Assembly: GCA_947462335.1 (NCBI GenBank)
Contig: OX381707.1
Location: 14,227,418-14,291,417 of the forward strand
Origin: Harmothoe impar
Lineage: Eukaryota; Annelida; Polychaeta; Phyllodocida; Polynoidae
Direction of reading: 5' to 3'
DNA length: 64,000 bases
In this document: piece by piece, positions 26,175 through 40,900 of the stretch
How the letters are laid out: every line of letters starts with the position of its first letter
Numbering within the stretch: the first letter of the stretch is position 1
Position numbers and translations under genes: made by a program
The notes under the pieces: model-generated
What the model was told of the DNA's origin: nothing
The model's database searches: none
What the model saw: only the letters and a program-made list of their open reading frames with translations

Positions 26175-26213
26175 ACACCTGATGATCTCCACACGATGAC
26201 CTGATTGCTCTTC
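24646..26213 (-). CDS. candidate multi-exon gene with ankyrin-like modules
   Basis: Minus-strand exon candidates are bounded by splice-like sites: 26,179-26,213 (after TTTTTTTTAG, donor CAG/GTGTCC), 25,888-26,063 (after TTTCAG, internal donor GTATGT), a segment after CCCTCAG near 25,829 with donor CTG/GTGAGG, then the tandem units. Translated pieces share a core G-[NH]-[SC]-x-x-L-x-R-Y-A: DLNGNSP, KGGNSALMRYA, DDNGHCILKRYA and GHCQTISLVRYA. Spacing of roughly 33-45 residues and the G-x-[ST]-x-L-x-x-A core recall ankyrin repeats, but the canonical TPLH is absent. Several Cys residues recur. The exon order and reading-frame joins are inferred and not resolved, and this may be a decayed gene. 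A host-interaction role would be speculation. Confidence 0.33.
26099..26172. repeat. (CA)n microsatellite
   Basis: About 37 uninterrupted CA dinucleotides. It falls between two exon candidates, consistent with an intron. Confidence 0.97.
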
Positions 26214-28933
26214 CTAAAAAAAAAAATGCCCAACTCGATCTACCTACTCAACAGGGTTTCAGTGTATAGCGTATTAGGGTTTTTCTGATGCGTATATTAT
26301 ATTGAGATTGATTTTCAACTTTTGTGATCAGTGGTTGGTCCTTAAAAGGACCGTTTGGTAGAGAGAGGGTCGCAGGGACCTTGCTGCTGAAGCGGAGGGC
26401 GTGGTCATAACGCGTGGCAGTCCTTCAGCAGCTCCTCCAGCACGGCGGGCGGTAAGCCTTCCTCCATGCAGACTTGCTGCTTGACCTGCTCCACGCACCG
26501 GCGGATGAGTTGATCAGCGACGTTCTCGATCAGCTCATCCACCACACCCTCTGCTTCAGCAGCAGTCCGCTGTCTCTCCTCTCTCTGTAGCGAGGCTACG
26601 AACTGCTTCTCCACGGCCGCATCGATCATAGATCGAGAAACGGCCACGAAGTTCTGTCTCTCCGCCTCCTCTCTCTGTTGCACGGCTACGAATTCCTTCT
26701 CCACGGCCGCATCGATCATAGATCGAGAAACGGCCACGAAGTTCACTCCGTGAGCCATTTTGTCGAACTGACTTCCTAGCCACCTGAGAGATGCTGACGT
26801 CACACTATTTTTGACGACGCTATGACGCGCGCGAGGTAGACAGACGACGTCGTTTCACTTCCTTATTTGGAGTTTGGGATCTTTTGACACCGAAGTCATA
26901 CCGTACGGTCGCGATAAAGCAACTAGTGTTGAAAAGCGTGCCGGTCTTTTATAAGCGCCGGAGTATAAGAGCCTCCAAATGTTTTTTCTCAAGCACTAAA
27001 ATCGCGACTTTGAATAAGCGCCAGCGCCTGGCTTGTATATAGCTCCTGAGTAAGAACTTCACCGAATTGAAAAGCCCTCCCTCAGAGCTCTTAATCGCGA
27101 CAGTACGGTACAAATCTGATGTCAACCCGCGCCAAAAACAAAAAGGGTGTTCCGGTCACACGTACCTACGACGAGCGACCTTCAGCTATCACCACGTGAA
27201 GAGTGGGAAATAAATTTTGTACGGCAAGAAAACTGAAAACTGATAACGATTCCATTAGATAAGTATTTGGTTCCAATCTATGGCGAGATATTTCCACCAA
27301 AGCGATTGATTTATATGTCTGTAAGGTTCAGCTCTCCAACACTCTCCAATGTCCGCCAGTGCACGACGGTCGCCGCCCATCATTAGTCACAACTAAACTT
27401 CTGCTGGAGAGTGAAAGTTACGTTGAGTCTTGAGGTGCGCAGAGATACTATCTGCCGCAGCCTGATTTTAGTTCCACGCTATTTAGATAAACGCCCCATT
27501 TAAAATCTCTCTCTCGATCCTAGTAAAGGAAAAAAAAGGCTAGAGTTTATCATGGACGCGTCTCAGTTTTAGTCAAGCTGTAAAGTGAAGAACCAGAGCT
27601 TGTACATATTCCCACGTGAGGGGTGACCCCGCGGGGCGTTCAGTTAGTACTGAGTCTATACTCAAGGTCAAGTTCCACTCTCTAAACAGAGCTTTAGCGA
27701 CTCCGTCATATAGACTAGACTGCGCGCGCGATTTTTTTTTTTGCTGAAGCAGCTAATCGATGGAAGAGTAGAGAACAGGTGCTCGACCAAAAATCTGCTT
27801 CAGAGGCTTGTTATCAGGTATTAACAGTTAAATCAAAATATTTCAAAACATCCAGAAAAGCAGAATAACATGTCCTACGGGCTACAGCCGGGCACTGACG
27901 AGCAGACGGCGCTGACGTCATTTCAATCAGGTCACAGGGCTCTTTAGACACCTTTTCTGTAAGACCCGTCTCATACCTTAGTATATAATACCGTAAACAC
28001 CGGTGATTAGTATATGATCACATTGGCAGTCGCGGATCCACGAAGAGGCTGAATAAGCCTCGAGCGGACCCGCCACTTGCAATGTGACATAATCTTACCA
28101 TGCGCTTTTGTTTTGTTTTTGTTTCTATTTACAACAGCAAACATTTCAAACAACCTATTGTTTTTTTTTAAAATGATGAAAAATCAGCCCAAAAAAAAAA
28201 GTAAACATTTTAGAGCTAAATTTGTGGAGGATAGCCGGACATGCTGATGTCACTAGACCCCTAAATTCGATATGGTGACATGGGCATTTTCTTAAAATTC
28301 GATACGACGACACGGGCACGGACATCTAAGTGACATGGGACATGTGGCATTTCTTGAGTCCCACATGTGCCATGGACCATAGTGACATGAGGAAAAAAAA
28401 AAATGTTCAAAGAGTGCATCAGAAAAGTGCCATTTCAAGCCTAAACATTTCGCCAAATTTTTTTTTCTCTTGGATGGTACTCGGCTTTGCAGTGTCTGGG
28501 TCCTTAAAAATGTACCAGAATGCTCAAATTCGGGTTCTAAATATTTTCAAAAAACGTTTTCTCCCTTAGTGACGTGTGACATGGGCATTTCTTAAATTCG
28601 ACATACGGCTGCATGGGGAGGACCCACCCGTCAAGGGCCCCATGATGACTCATACCCGCCGCGTTCAAACTAGCGTGGTGGTTATAGGTAGACCTTCTTT
28701 CAGTATCCACGTGACCAGATCCATCGCCGTCTCTTGAGCAACAGTAACCGAGGTAACTAGGGTTATTGTTATCCGGGCCGTAAGACGACAGTCTAAGACG
28801 GTGTGTGGTCGCGTTTTGCTCTCCCTAATACTCTAATTCAAGTCGAGTTACCGCTAACCCCTACAAAAAGAGGGTCATTTGTGTAATTCAAAAGTCGTTC
28901 CTTTGTTAGCAATGAGGGGGTCGTTCTATTCAT

Positions 28934-28974
<41 letters not shown>

Positions 28975-31900
28975 TTTACAACAACAAGTCAAAGTACAGT
29001 CAATCAACCGAGATCCTTTCTACTCCGTGGGGGTGTAGAAGGATCTCCCCCCTGAGGTTACAAAGTCACCTCTTTATTTAAAGGGTTACGGGTCGCAAAG
29101 TCGCTTTCGCTTTCGCTTACAAGTCACAAAGTCGCATGAAATATTCAAGTCAAAAAGTCAAATTCATCAACTATCAGCACAGTCGTTTGAAAGGCATCAA
29201 GTCACCGAAAAACTCCTCTACAGTCACCTCCGACTCGCCTCCTCCCTACCCCCCTAAAGGGGGGTAGAGAGGAAGCGATTCCCTAGAGATCAGATAATTA
29301 TTTTTTTTTCTCCCGAGCAGACCCCAAAGGCCCCCCCTCCCCCCCAAGTGCCCGCCCGCCCCATAAATAGTGCCCCCCTCCCCCCCTCCCCTCCCCATGC
29401 ATCTTAAAGTGCCCCCCTCCCCCCCTCCCCTCCCCTCGCCCCTTATAGAAGCCTCCCATTAGCTAGTCCAAGTCATGTGACCAAAAGGGAAGCGTAGTCT
29501 GTCTATTGTCTATATTATGCAAATGAGGGAGGGGGTCAAGTCACGTGACCAAGGGGGTGTGGCCTATTCTCTAAATAAAGAGCGCTTCCGGTCACGTGAC
29601 CAAGAGGGTGTGGTCCTATTATGCAAATGAGGGGGTCACGTGATCCATGATTATGCAAATGAGGGAGTCACCTGACCAAATGGAAGCCACTGATTGGCTG
29701 GTGATCAAAGGGGCGTAGTCTACTATGCAAATGAGGGGGTCACGTGATCAAGGGGGCGTGGTCTATTATGCAAATGAGGGGGTCACGTGGGAGTCACGTG
29801 ACCAAATGGCGGCCCTGATTGGCTGGTGATCAAGGGGGCGTGGCCTATTACGTAATTATGCAAATGAGGGGGCGTGGCCTATTACGTAATTATGCAAATG
29901 AGGGGGTCACGTGACCAAATGGAGGCCTCTGATTGGCTGCATGTCGATTGAGTTATAAACAGTACTTAACTATAGTCCCGTTCCGATACATACTATACTA
30001 CTCCTATATATAGAGCTGAATACCTGTCCCGACTGCACTCTGACTGTTACTGGACGTGCAGTAAGACGTGTGGGTTTAAGACAAACTGGAGTATAATGAG
30101 TTCAGAAGAAAAATGTGAAGTTATGCTTTATCTGAAACCTACCCAAAATTATCAGTGGCCAGATATGCTCAGTTATGGTGATTAAACAGAATATAAGCAG
30201 TGCACATTGTTCTCTCCGCTTGCTGTGAATGCAATTCTAGCATGCATTGTTTACTGCCAATTTGCCGCTGTGCACTGTTTTGTTTGTTGGCACAGTACGA
30301 GTGGGTCCTAGCAGTGTAAACATACGCCCAGATGTAGGCTCCATGTTAGAAGGCTACTTGTGCATTTGCAGGCAGGCAGTAGTGGCCCATTACTGCTCAT
30401 GCACAAATATTGTACCATATTTCACTAGTTTATCACCATCACAAACTCAACATAGATATCAACCAAATCCCTAGTTGTGTATGAACATATTTACAATTTA
30501 TTACTTTTATGGAACAGTGTATGGCAAAGATCCTGCCCCCACTCTACCCATGTATAAAACATTAATATTCCTGATTTGAAATGAATACAGGAATGTGCTG
30601 CATCATGTTGTCTTGTGGCCAGACCTGACAAAATCCAGCTAGACCCGACCTACAGCCAACTTTAGTTTCTCTACATGGTTTCTAAATGATTTGTATTGTC
30701 TTCCTCAACTTATGCAATTATTTTTTTAGACAGGTTATCTGCAGGTACAACTGTTTATAATGTGACTAACCATGTAACTTTGATCTGGCTGTCAGAGTTG
30801 TCGATTTATTTTTTCAAATCATGATTTGGAAAGTGAAAGGTGTAATGGAGAAGTCCATTCAAATATAATATCGAGTGAGATTAGATATCCAAAATAGCAG
30901 GCCTAAATGAATGCATTAATAATCTATACATGGTGAAATAAGCATAATACTATACAATATCAAAAACAAAACTGCATATCTCTATTCCTAATCATTATAT
31001 GTGTTGTGCAATGTTTTGTCAGCTGCGATTTCTAAAACCATCTATAGCATTTCCCTCTCTGTGGTTTATCTTCATACCATACTTAACAACAACCTACTAT
31101 AGTTTATAAGCGGGTTTTATAAATGACCAGCGCCTTCGGCGACTGGGTTTTGAACAGAAAAAAACTCAAGAAAACATATTAATTTACAGAAAGTAGGCCT
31201 ACACGGCAAAACCCATGTCCTATTGTTACGGCAAACTGTGGCTTATTGTCACGGCAAACTGTGGCTTATTGTCACGGCAAACTGTGGCTTATTGTCACGG
31301 CAAACTGTGGCTTATTGTCACGGCAAACTGTGGCCTTTTGTCACGGCAAACTGTGGCTTATTGTCACGGCAAACTGTGGCCTATTGTCACGGCAAACTGT
31401 GGCTTATTGTCACGGCAAACTGTGGCCTATTGACACAGCGGGAAAAGAGAGGAGTGGCACCCTCTGACGGGACACAATAGAACTGCTTAGTGACGGGATG
31501 TTGCTTAGTGACGTGATGTTGCTTAGTGACGTGACCTGACATGACCTTTAACCCCCGAACCTGTCAACATGAGAGCGCCAATTGGGAAGTTAAGGCTAGA
31601 TTATCTACCTCAATTTTAAGATTTATAATAAGATATTGTATAGGGGACATTAAATCAGTGTTATCTATTAAATTCAATTGCATTTTATCGCTATTTTTCT
31701 ATAGATACACTATTTTATTCCCAATTTTAGTAAGAAAACAATGGCGGAATTCAGTCAGATTTTCTCTTTGTTGTTGCTAGATCCAATGTGCGAGAGTATT
31801 TGTATTATATATGCTTCTTTTCTTCAAAATACGATGGATTTCTAAAAGTCATCCCCATCGGAAGAAGGAATATCACAAATAAAGAACTTATATTATTGAT

Positions 31901-34900
31901 TGAATAAAATTGGGAAGAAACATCAAGTTAGCTTTGAGAAAAATACATATTTTAATGTAGCCTCTTTTGCTTTATCTGTTCCCGGCAAGCACTCAAGCCT
32001 ATTTGAATGGGGTGGTTCGCTGGTGCCAACTAATGCCGTTTTATATATAGGGGAAACAGTTTTTTGACCCATTCACCCTCCCATAGCATCATTGCAGAAA
32101 TGCAACACACCTAATCATACATCCTTGCATACATCTCCTCAATATGCTCACTAGTCAATGTCTATGCCTGGTCTGCAGTTTGAAGAAAGTATTCAAAGAA
32201 AAAGATCAAACTGTTGTGGGAAGATGAGGAGAGGTTAAACGCTTCCCTTAGAATTGAAGGCTTAAACCTAACAATAAGATATAACAAACAATTGGTCACA
32301 CCATGTAAAAGATCTCATATGTCTCAAATTAGAATGAACCTTTACACCATGCCAATATATTGAGACTGAATAAATCATTTAGGGTGGGCATTATGTTTAA
32401 ATGCAACGCTGATGAGTTTACACATCTTCGTTACAAGGTGCATACTCATTAACATATCATGATGCCCTTAAAGGGTTAGCACTGTTGTGTATACTTAGGA
32501 GACACAGTAGCTGCTGCTGCTATCCTGGATGAGATCAGCTCTCTCCAAGCTGCTCCCTAATGTATAATCAGTGTTAAACAGCAAGGCCTAACAAGGACTT
32601 AAACTGTCTAAGCTTTGAATCACCACAGGTTTTATATTAAGCAGAGCAATCTACTGTCTTTTTCCTGTACGTTACTGTAGTAGATCTAACAGACTGTGGG
32701 GCTCTTATCTATCCAAACATATGTATATCACATATGTTATAACTTATACCCAATAAAACACTGTAAAAAAATTAAAAGGCTCCAATCATTTCCACTTTGA
32801 ACCCTATAGATTAAGACAACTTCTTAGCTTATTTCAACACGGTCGCTCATTTCTTTAAAAAGATAGGTTAATCTTGAAGAAAAAAGAGGAAACTTCTTAC
32901 TCTAATTGAATCGTTCTGTGATGAAGACATCATAGCTGTAACCTTTTTTCAATATTTCCGGATGATGTTTGCTAACTCCAATTGAACCATAAAGACTTCA
33001 TAGCCATTTCTTCTCAAGACAGTTCAATTGAAATCAACATTTTGTCTATCAGGGATATTTGGCTTTGTTTGATATTTGATTCCTATGAAAGAAAAACTTG
33101 CTGAACTCCGTTTCCAAAACGCAATAATGAAGCTCAAACAAGTTAATGGTTAATGCAAAAGTAGTTAAACATCTGAAGGTCTGTCTTCAGTTGTGACTTG
33201 GCCATACTTTGCTGAAAGAGCTTGTTAATTGATGAGCCTTTGCCAATGAAAATATAACAAATTAGAAAGAAGTAGTCAGTAACTGGCCTGGGCTGTATTA
33301 ATGCATCACCTTGAGATAGCCATGGGTGGTTAAGCAAAATACTTGCTAATGCTTCATTGGTGCCTCATGACTAGAGGGTAGCATGCCATTAATGAACAAC
33401 TGTAAGGGAGTGGTCATTTCATGGGGGGGGGGAGGTGGGTGGATTTGGGGGGACCAAACAAATTTGGACCCCTTGAAGGGGGGGGGCAAAGGAGATTGGA
33501 CCCCTTGAAGGGGGGGGGGACCAAAGGAAATTGGACCCCTCTTGAGGGGGGGACCTAAAAAATTGCACCCCTTTCTAGTGGAAAGGCATGCGCGTAACTA
33601 TAGTTCAAAGGGGTCGGCCATGCTCAATTTCAACTTGCCTGAGGGGGGACCAAAAAAATGTCCACCCCTTCGGTGGGGGGGGGGGACCAAAATAATTTCG
33701 CCTCGCTCAGGCGAAAATCCATCGATCCCCCCTGTTGTTAAAAAAGACCACTCCCTAAGTAGGCTATTACTAAGGATCGACTTACCTGAGGAATACCTTA
33801 CAGATTAACAGGTGTATGTCATATATACCTATGACCGGAGGACAACATTTTGGTCGCCTGACGTTGGTGGAATACACGCTTTACTTAGGCCATAAAAAAG
33901 GTTTGTTTCAGGTCACCTGACCGACCCTATCAAAACAGTGCCGACCCTACTTTTTTATCGTGCAATTTTGATTTTTTTTTTGTATTTTTACCCTATTTTG
34001 GTCAATTTTAGGGTATTCAAAAAGAGTTGGCTCGTACATTCATGTTTAAAAAAATGAATTTAAATCTTTTAAATCCACCCATGTTACCTGAAACAAACCT
34101 TTTATTTTTGGTCTTAAGAGTCTAGACAGCTTCGCCCTCTATTAACTTTATTTCTCAATACTTAAATCTATGCAAAAAGGTAAACACAAGGAGAATATGT
34201 GTCTGGAAATCCCTGTGGGAATCCCCAACACAACACTTCACTACTGCTGGGGCTACACAAGTACCCAGCTTTAAAAAGTGTGCTGATGTTGGCTGTGTCT
34301 CATGACGGGGTGCCATCTCTGACCGGCCTGAATAAAAACGGTTTATTTAGGGTAGATGATGATAAAAGTGGGCAACTAATTACTACTATAAAGAGTTATA
34401 ACACCCGTTAACCTATTCAGCCAAACTACATCTGCCCTAAATGAACCGTTTCCATTCAGGCCAGTCAGAGATGGCACCCGGTCAGAGAGGGCACTTGGTC
34501 AGAGATGGCAGCCAGTCAGAGACTAAAACATTGGCCTCAGTTTGTGAGACACAGCCTGTTATACACAGGCCAGAATACCATGGAGGATGGAAAAACTTTT
34601 AAAAATGCCAGAAAGTGGCATCATTCCTCCTCAATCGGCAGACTCTCACACACATAAATAAACTAGTTCATGAATAGTTTAAGGTGTTCTGGGAATGTAA
34701 CAACTTTTTCACCTTTTCCCCTTCTCATGTGACTGAAACCAAGCTACAGCCCTCAATAATTTATAATTGCATCCGAGGTGCGGGCGTATTGCCAAAAGCA
34801 ACAGATTTGCTTGATAGTTCATGACTATCTTTCCATTTAGTAACTATTTAAAAGGGTAATTTCGGACAATAGGCCATATAATATTTTAGTTCAGGATGTT

Positions 34901-37900
34901 TTTTTAAGGGCTACCTACTGTATTAGTTGTTGACATAACAGGCTAATACATTAATTGGTGTATCATGCTGAGAGGGTATCAGCCCAATAATGTTGGCAAG
35001 AACATATAATGCAGAAGGTATATGAAAATAATATTTTGTCTTCGCAAAGACCTACCATAGCCCATGGGAGTTCATGATTTTATGGCTGTTTTAGTGCATC
35101 CAACTACACCCATAGAGCTTTCTATTTGACAAACATGAACTCTATCACATTGAGCAACTAAAATGCTTGTATGGCTAATGGTTGATCTAGAAACTAGGAC
35201 TCTTAGAATTGATGATATTGTGCTTGTTGCCTAGGATTCTGTATGCCATACCCCTTATGCCCCTTCCTTCCGCCTCTGCCTCCCTGCTGGCTGGCAGTCT
35301 GTGGGTGGTAATATGCCCTGTGGATCTGGTGGAGCCAGTGACGTGTCCTAATGCCCTGTTAGGTCTATGTTAGTCCCTGACCCTTGAGGGCTAATCCCCT
35401 CAGGACAGCAGTCTGTCCCCTGTGCCCTCTGTCATCAAGCTCACAAATCGTGCAAACAAGAGAAGTCCACCTGGTGCTCAGTTCACTGCCGGGGGACTAC
35501 ACTCAAAATCCATGGGTTGAAAGGGTTAGTCAGTACAGACTATCCTAGGTTCATCATATGTGTGTTAGTCACAATGGCAAAGTTATATTAAAAAATGACT
35601 GAGGGGTCAGTCAGTGGTGGCTCACCACCTGCATTTGCTTCTTAAGATTGACTCCAGTAGTTTTCTGTGTGTTCAAATAAGCAGATTGTAGGGTAATATC
35701 CTGAGAATAGAGCAAGAATATACATTATAAGTGGCTGCAAACCCAAGGCATATAATCATTAATGGATGTATGATATCCAGAGAACATACTATAAGCAGAT
35801 GCAACGCAAGATTTACAGAGTAGATGCTCAATTATATTGGTTTAACAGAATAATTTACCATACACTACCTCCACTTCTCTTGCTGTGCTGTTAAAGCTAT
35901 TCCAGCACATGTTGTTGACTCCCGGTTTACAGATGTGCACTGCAATGTTTGTTGGCACAGTGAGCCCTAGCAGTGTAAATATAGGGCCTTAGCAAGATGA
36001 TCAGTGGATAGCGCCATTCCCACTGGTACTAGGTCTATTCCCAGTACTCACAGCAACCAGCTTAGCCAAATCTCATGGCCGAGATTAGGGTACAAGCTGG
36101 GTGCAGGTATTGTGTATAGGTTGTACCTGGACACTCCTTATGTCACCTGTGTCCAGTATAGTGTAGTGGTCAGGACATTGGATTCATGAAACAAGGTACA
36201 GGAGTTCTAATCCCTCCCAAGCCATATGTGGTAACGAAACCATACATGTATGTATTATATCTATAATTCTTCTTATTTCTGTTTATAGCTTTCTAGAAAA
36301 TTAATTATATTTAGATACAAGTTTATGATATTGTTACATGAATTAAATGGCAGGTAAACTAGGATACCTTGGCATGGATTCAAAGTCGGGACCCTTGCAT
36401 TGAGAATCCAATGTCCTTACCACTCCCCCAATCCGGACAGCTGACATAAGGAATATTCAAGTACATGTGCCTCTCAATCAAACTACTTTGACCCCTGAAA
36501 CTCCCGATTTTGGACAGGCCAGGAACTAGCTTCAACTATAGGTCTCACAATGCAGAACCAAAACATCCTGCTAGTGCGGAATAGAAGGCTTCTCTAGGCA
36601 GGCAGCAACTCCGTACAGCTTCCATGCATACATCTTTCACCAGTTATCTCTCCTAACAATACATCTTACTATTACAGAACCCCATGTTTTACATGCATAA
36701 TGCTTTTATTTTAGACAGTAATTTTGATACTAACAGTATATTGTACAGTGTATAGTGAAAGTTGTGCGTAATTAATATGTAATTATAGTCATACAGCGTT
36801 TTGCTTTCCTGACTAAAATTGATGAGTCATATTCCTGAACTGAGTGTACAGCTTCAGTGTGACAGTTTCATCAAGCATTCATGTTGTACTCCTAATGCCA
36901 CCAAATATACTCTTTAATCTCTCAATTTAACTAACATGAATTCTATTAACTGGAGCAAATAGAATCTGTAGATCTAGATGATGGGATCGTCTAAATGGTC
37001 GATAATGCTGTATTGGGATTGCTATTGGATTGCACTGGGTGGCCAGACCTGACTCGATCCAACCGGATCAGAATAATTGTGATGGTTTCTAAATACTTTG
37101 TGTTCCCCTCCTTTATTTGTATACATATTATAGACAATTGTGCAATTTATTTGTAAACATATTAAAGACAATTGTGCAATTTATTTGTATACATATTACA
37201 GACAATTGTGCAATTTATTTGTATACATATTAAAGACGATTTTGCAATTTATTTGTATACATATTATAGACAATTGTGCAATGCCTGTCGGGCATGTGAA
37301 GATTTGTTCCTTTTAATAACCTAAGTTTCATATAGGGAACAACAACCTATTCAGATGGGGGATCGACTGAGATTTTATACCATCAAAACAGCGGGACAAA
37401 AGCAAAAATACATTGATATCAAATATCAATGTCAATGTATTTTTGCTTTTGTCCCATAAATTTTATGGGCTAAAAAACTCGATGGCCTGACTACTTATCA
37501 ATATTTTCCGGACAGGTTATGTATAAATGAATTGTCATACATACTGGGCCATAACAATACAATTCCTATGTACTCTATGTCATAGTAACTGTATTGGCTG
37601 AAATGGGTTTTATATGTAGTACAATACTCCATTAGGCCTGTGTCTACTAGGATTCATGAGGCCGTTCGTCATCCGTTAAAACTTGAATTTGAATACAAAT
37701 ATGAAATATATGTTTTGTCTCCCTATGGACACAGGTGGACTACAAAATCTGGAATATATAGAAATAATGCAACCCATCGTCCATCAAAAGCAAACAACAA
37801 AACCCCTAATATTAGAATCAGTCGATTAGTCTATATAGGGAAGATTCAGACACATACCTTGAGATGGACACTTGATTTTGTGGTAATTCAAGCATTTTAA

Positions 37901-40900
37901 GCCGTTTATCTGTGAACAAAACTAAAGTATCAGTGTTATTCTTTCCAGAAAATAAACATCATAAGAAGTAGTGTATATAAATAACCTCAAATCTCAGTGT
38001 CCGTCTATGGGTATGTGTCCGACTCATGGTGAATCTACCCTACCTGTAATGAGAAACCCGTCTTTTTCACAAAAATAACACAGGAGTTGGCTACAGTTGT
38101 TACACAATTGGCAGTGCCTTCTCAAGCTGTGTTCCCTCTAAAGCAGCCATCAGTCATGTCCCCTCTACCTTTCTAGGCCCCAGCACAGACAGCCAGTTGG
38201 CAGTCTACAGAGCGCCTCCACTACAAACAGTGGCAGACTTCACAGAGCGGGTGGTGTATAGACCTTAGCATCCAACATGCACCGCCCACTGTTTCAGCAG
38301 CTGGCAGCCAAGAGCTGTGTCAATTTGACGATGTGCCGCAAGCTGCCCACCGATAGGGAAATAATCACATAGCGGGTATACACTGGTGGTGGTATCTATA
38401 TAGGGCTACAAAAGACTGCACTGCTCGGTCCAGGTATACCTGTCACTAATGCTATTGATACGGTGGTGAGTGGGGGGAGGGGGGGGGGGGTTGGAAAGAA
38501 TTGCAGAGCTTTACTATATGAAATTGCAGTCTTTAGGTAAGGTAATACGTTTCACAATCGGTAAACGGAGTAACAGTGATATTACAGTGTTGAGCGAATC
38601 AACTGTCTTTCTTTGTAGCCTATACTGAATAAATTTCATTCTTTATATGAAACAAATTGTTGACTGTTTATCTCAACCCCACACAAGGAAATTCGCCAAA
38701 TCCATGCATATGTTGGCTTGTCCCAAATAAACTGACATCACCATTGTTTTCTGACATATCTGGAAGTAATGTGGCTATGTGACTACCTAACTACTTATCC
38801 CATTCCTTGTTGGATGCTGCTATTCCACATCTAATACACCGTTGGGGATCCCTCAGTAAATGAGCACTTGAAGGGGACAACAATTTGTAGCAAGATATGG
38901 TGCCAACCGTCAAAGTCAATTACCTCTCTGTAGGTATGTTAATTAAGGCAGAGGGGGTATGCGTAATGTAAAGGGCAATGATGCCTCTGCTGGAGATTTG
39001 AATCCCACAGATAAGTTTTCTGATTTCTCCCTCTGCTGCAGGATATAAGACCCTGCCCCTCGTACCTACACAGAGAAAAAAGGCAGAGTCTGGCATTGCT
39101 GTACTTTCGCTCTAGATAGAGTCCAGCATTGCCAGAATATACTTGAGGGCAAAAGTCAGGTGATGTTGAACTCTCGTAGACAAGGGTCTAGCATAGCCTA
39201 ACTTTGACTGAAGAGAGAGTCCAGCACTGCCCAACTATTGTTTTCATGAAAGTCAGGCAGTGCTGGACTCTCTCTATAGTCAAAGTCAGCCTGACTTTCA
39301 TATGAGGGTGCTTTTGGAGACACATGCCTGACTGTTGTATGTGAGTCGAGCTGACTCTCACTTTTCTCTCTGTGTACAAGGCATGCCAAGAGCACAACCG
39401 GAAATCACATACCTGGTGGAAGTCTCCCCTACCACACTTCCGGGCTCTGAAAGAGATTCCCACATATTGTACATGGGTGGAGTGTCTGTACGGCTGATGG
39501 GTAGGGGTAGTTTGCTGCAGTCCATTGTGTTAAAGCACTGTTAGGTAATGTTGTTACCCAGTGGGCACAAAATGCTGTTCAACATTAAATCAACTTTGAA
39601 TCATCATTGACTTAACATTGGCAACCAATTTTTAATGTTGATTCAATGTTCTGTGACCACCGGGTATCTAAGGTAGGGTTGCTGCAACCACAGTGAAATA
39701 CTTTTCACCCTCCAAGATCTTTGAACTGAATTATTTCTGAGTTTGCTCTACCCCCCCCCCCCCCGCCCCCAAGACATTTGATGAACATCAAATAGTCACT
39801 TATTTTGCCTTTGGGAATTCATCAATAGTTGGATTCCTTTGGGAATTAATCAATAGTTGGATTACCTTTAACATTTTCTAAATTTTAGAAAGATTAAAAT
39901 ACTACCTTACATTCCCGAACATTTGGGTTCTGTCGCACACACGTTTCTGTGAGACCAGTCACATTTGGTGGACATTGCAGCATATATTTCAGGAAGACTG
40001 TGTTGGTGAGGTGGTAGGTGACACTAGGCCTCTCATATATACCATTTAAAGAACTGTAAAATCCAGTCAAAATGCATTTACACAAAACCAAAGAGAGGAC
40101 ATAGGAGCAGATAGCTATATATTAACCTTTAGGAGACAGCAAAGCGATTTATTTTGCACCGATTTAAAATGTATGCCTGACACATAACGTGCCGGGCTGC
40201 ATTCATGCATCATGCCAAACATACACAGATTTATACTTTGTATCAAGAGTTTCTAGATTTACCCCAAAATTTTATTTTAAGTACTTTTATCATTCTCAAC
40301 CCAAACGCCAAAACAGATACGGATTATCCTGACGTGAAGTATTGAATTTTGAAAACTAAAAGTAATTCAGTAAGGCCAAACAGGAAAATCATTGTTTTTT
40401 GATTGATGAGCAATAGTAGTAAAAGTATCTAGATTCTGTCAACTATGCCAAAACCTCCATGACAAAAAGACGATACCCTTATTTAGTCATCTAGCAATCT
40501 TACAAACTGATGACAATAATTTACAGCGATTGTATTCATTTTTTTGCACTCTCTTTGCAATCATATCTTGAAAATAACAATCATAATGTCATAAGATACA
40601 CAAATGAATTGGCAACTGAGGCATTGAACAGAGGTAAATCAGTCTTTTTGATTTCACAGTTGTTATCATGCAACACACATTACATAAAAAATGCAGTTCG
40701 CTTGGTTAGGGTTCGTAAACCAGGCTGCAATAGAACACCACAGGCAGCTGCTTGGGGGATTCACAATGTACGCTCACTCGCTGAGGACAATGGCACAACA
40801 GCACATTTCCAAGCACTGTCTAAAAAGTGGCAACAACATGACAAAGCAACCAAGGGGACTGAGGCAAGGATGGAATGAATGCTAATAAGGCTTCACTTTA

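Larger units (their letters stand above)
20439..30002. mobile_element. element 1: 9.56-kb Polinton-like element without core genes
   Basis: The element begins AGTAGTATAGTATG and ends with its exact inverse, followed by the same CCTATA that precedes it. TIRs of about 400-530 bp with a 6-bp TSD fit Polintons/Mavericks, which are usually about 15-20 kb and carry family B polymerase, retroviral-type integrase, adenovirus-type protease, packaging ATPase and capsid genes. None of these is recognisable here. The cargo is the Ala-rich frame (20,985-22,292), a TATA-driven first exon (23,257-23,304), tandem ankyrin-like exon candidates (24,345-26,213) and a 117-aa frame (26,405-26,758). The interior is richer in CpG than the flanks. 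I infer a non-autonomous Polinton relative; a new class with similar ends is possible. Confidence 0.88.
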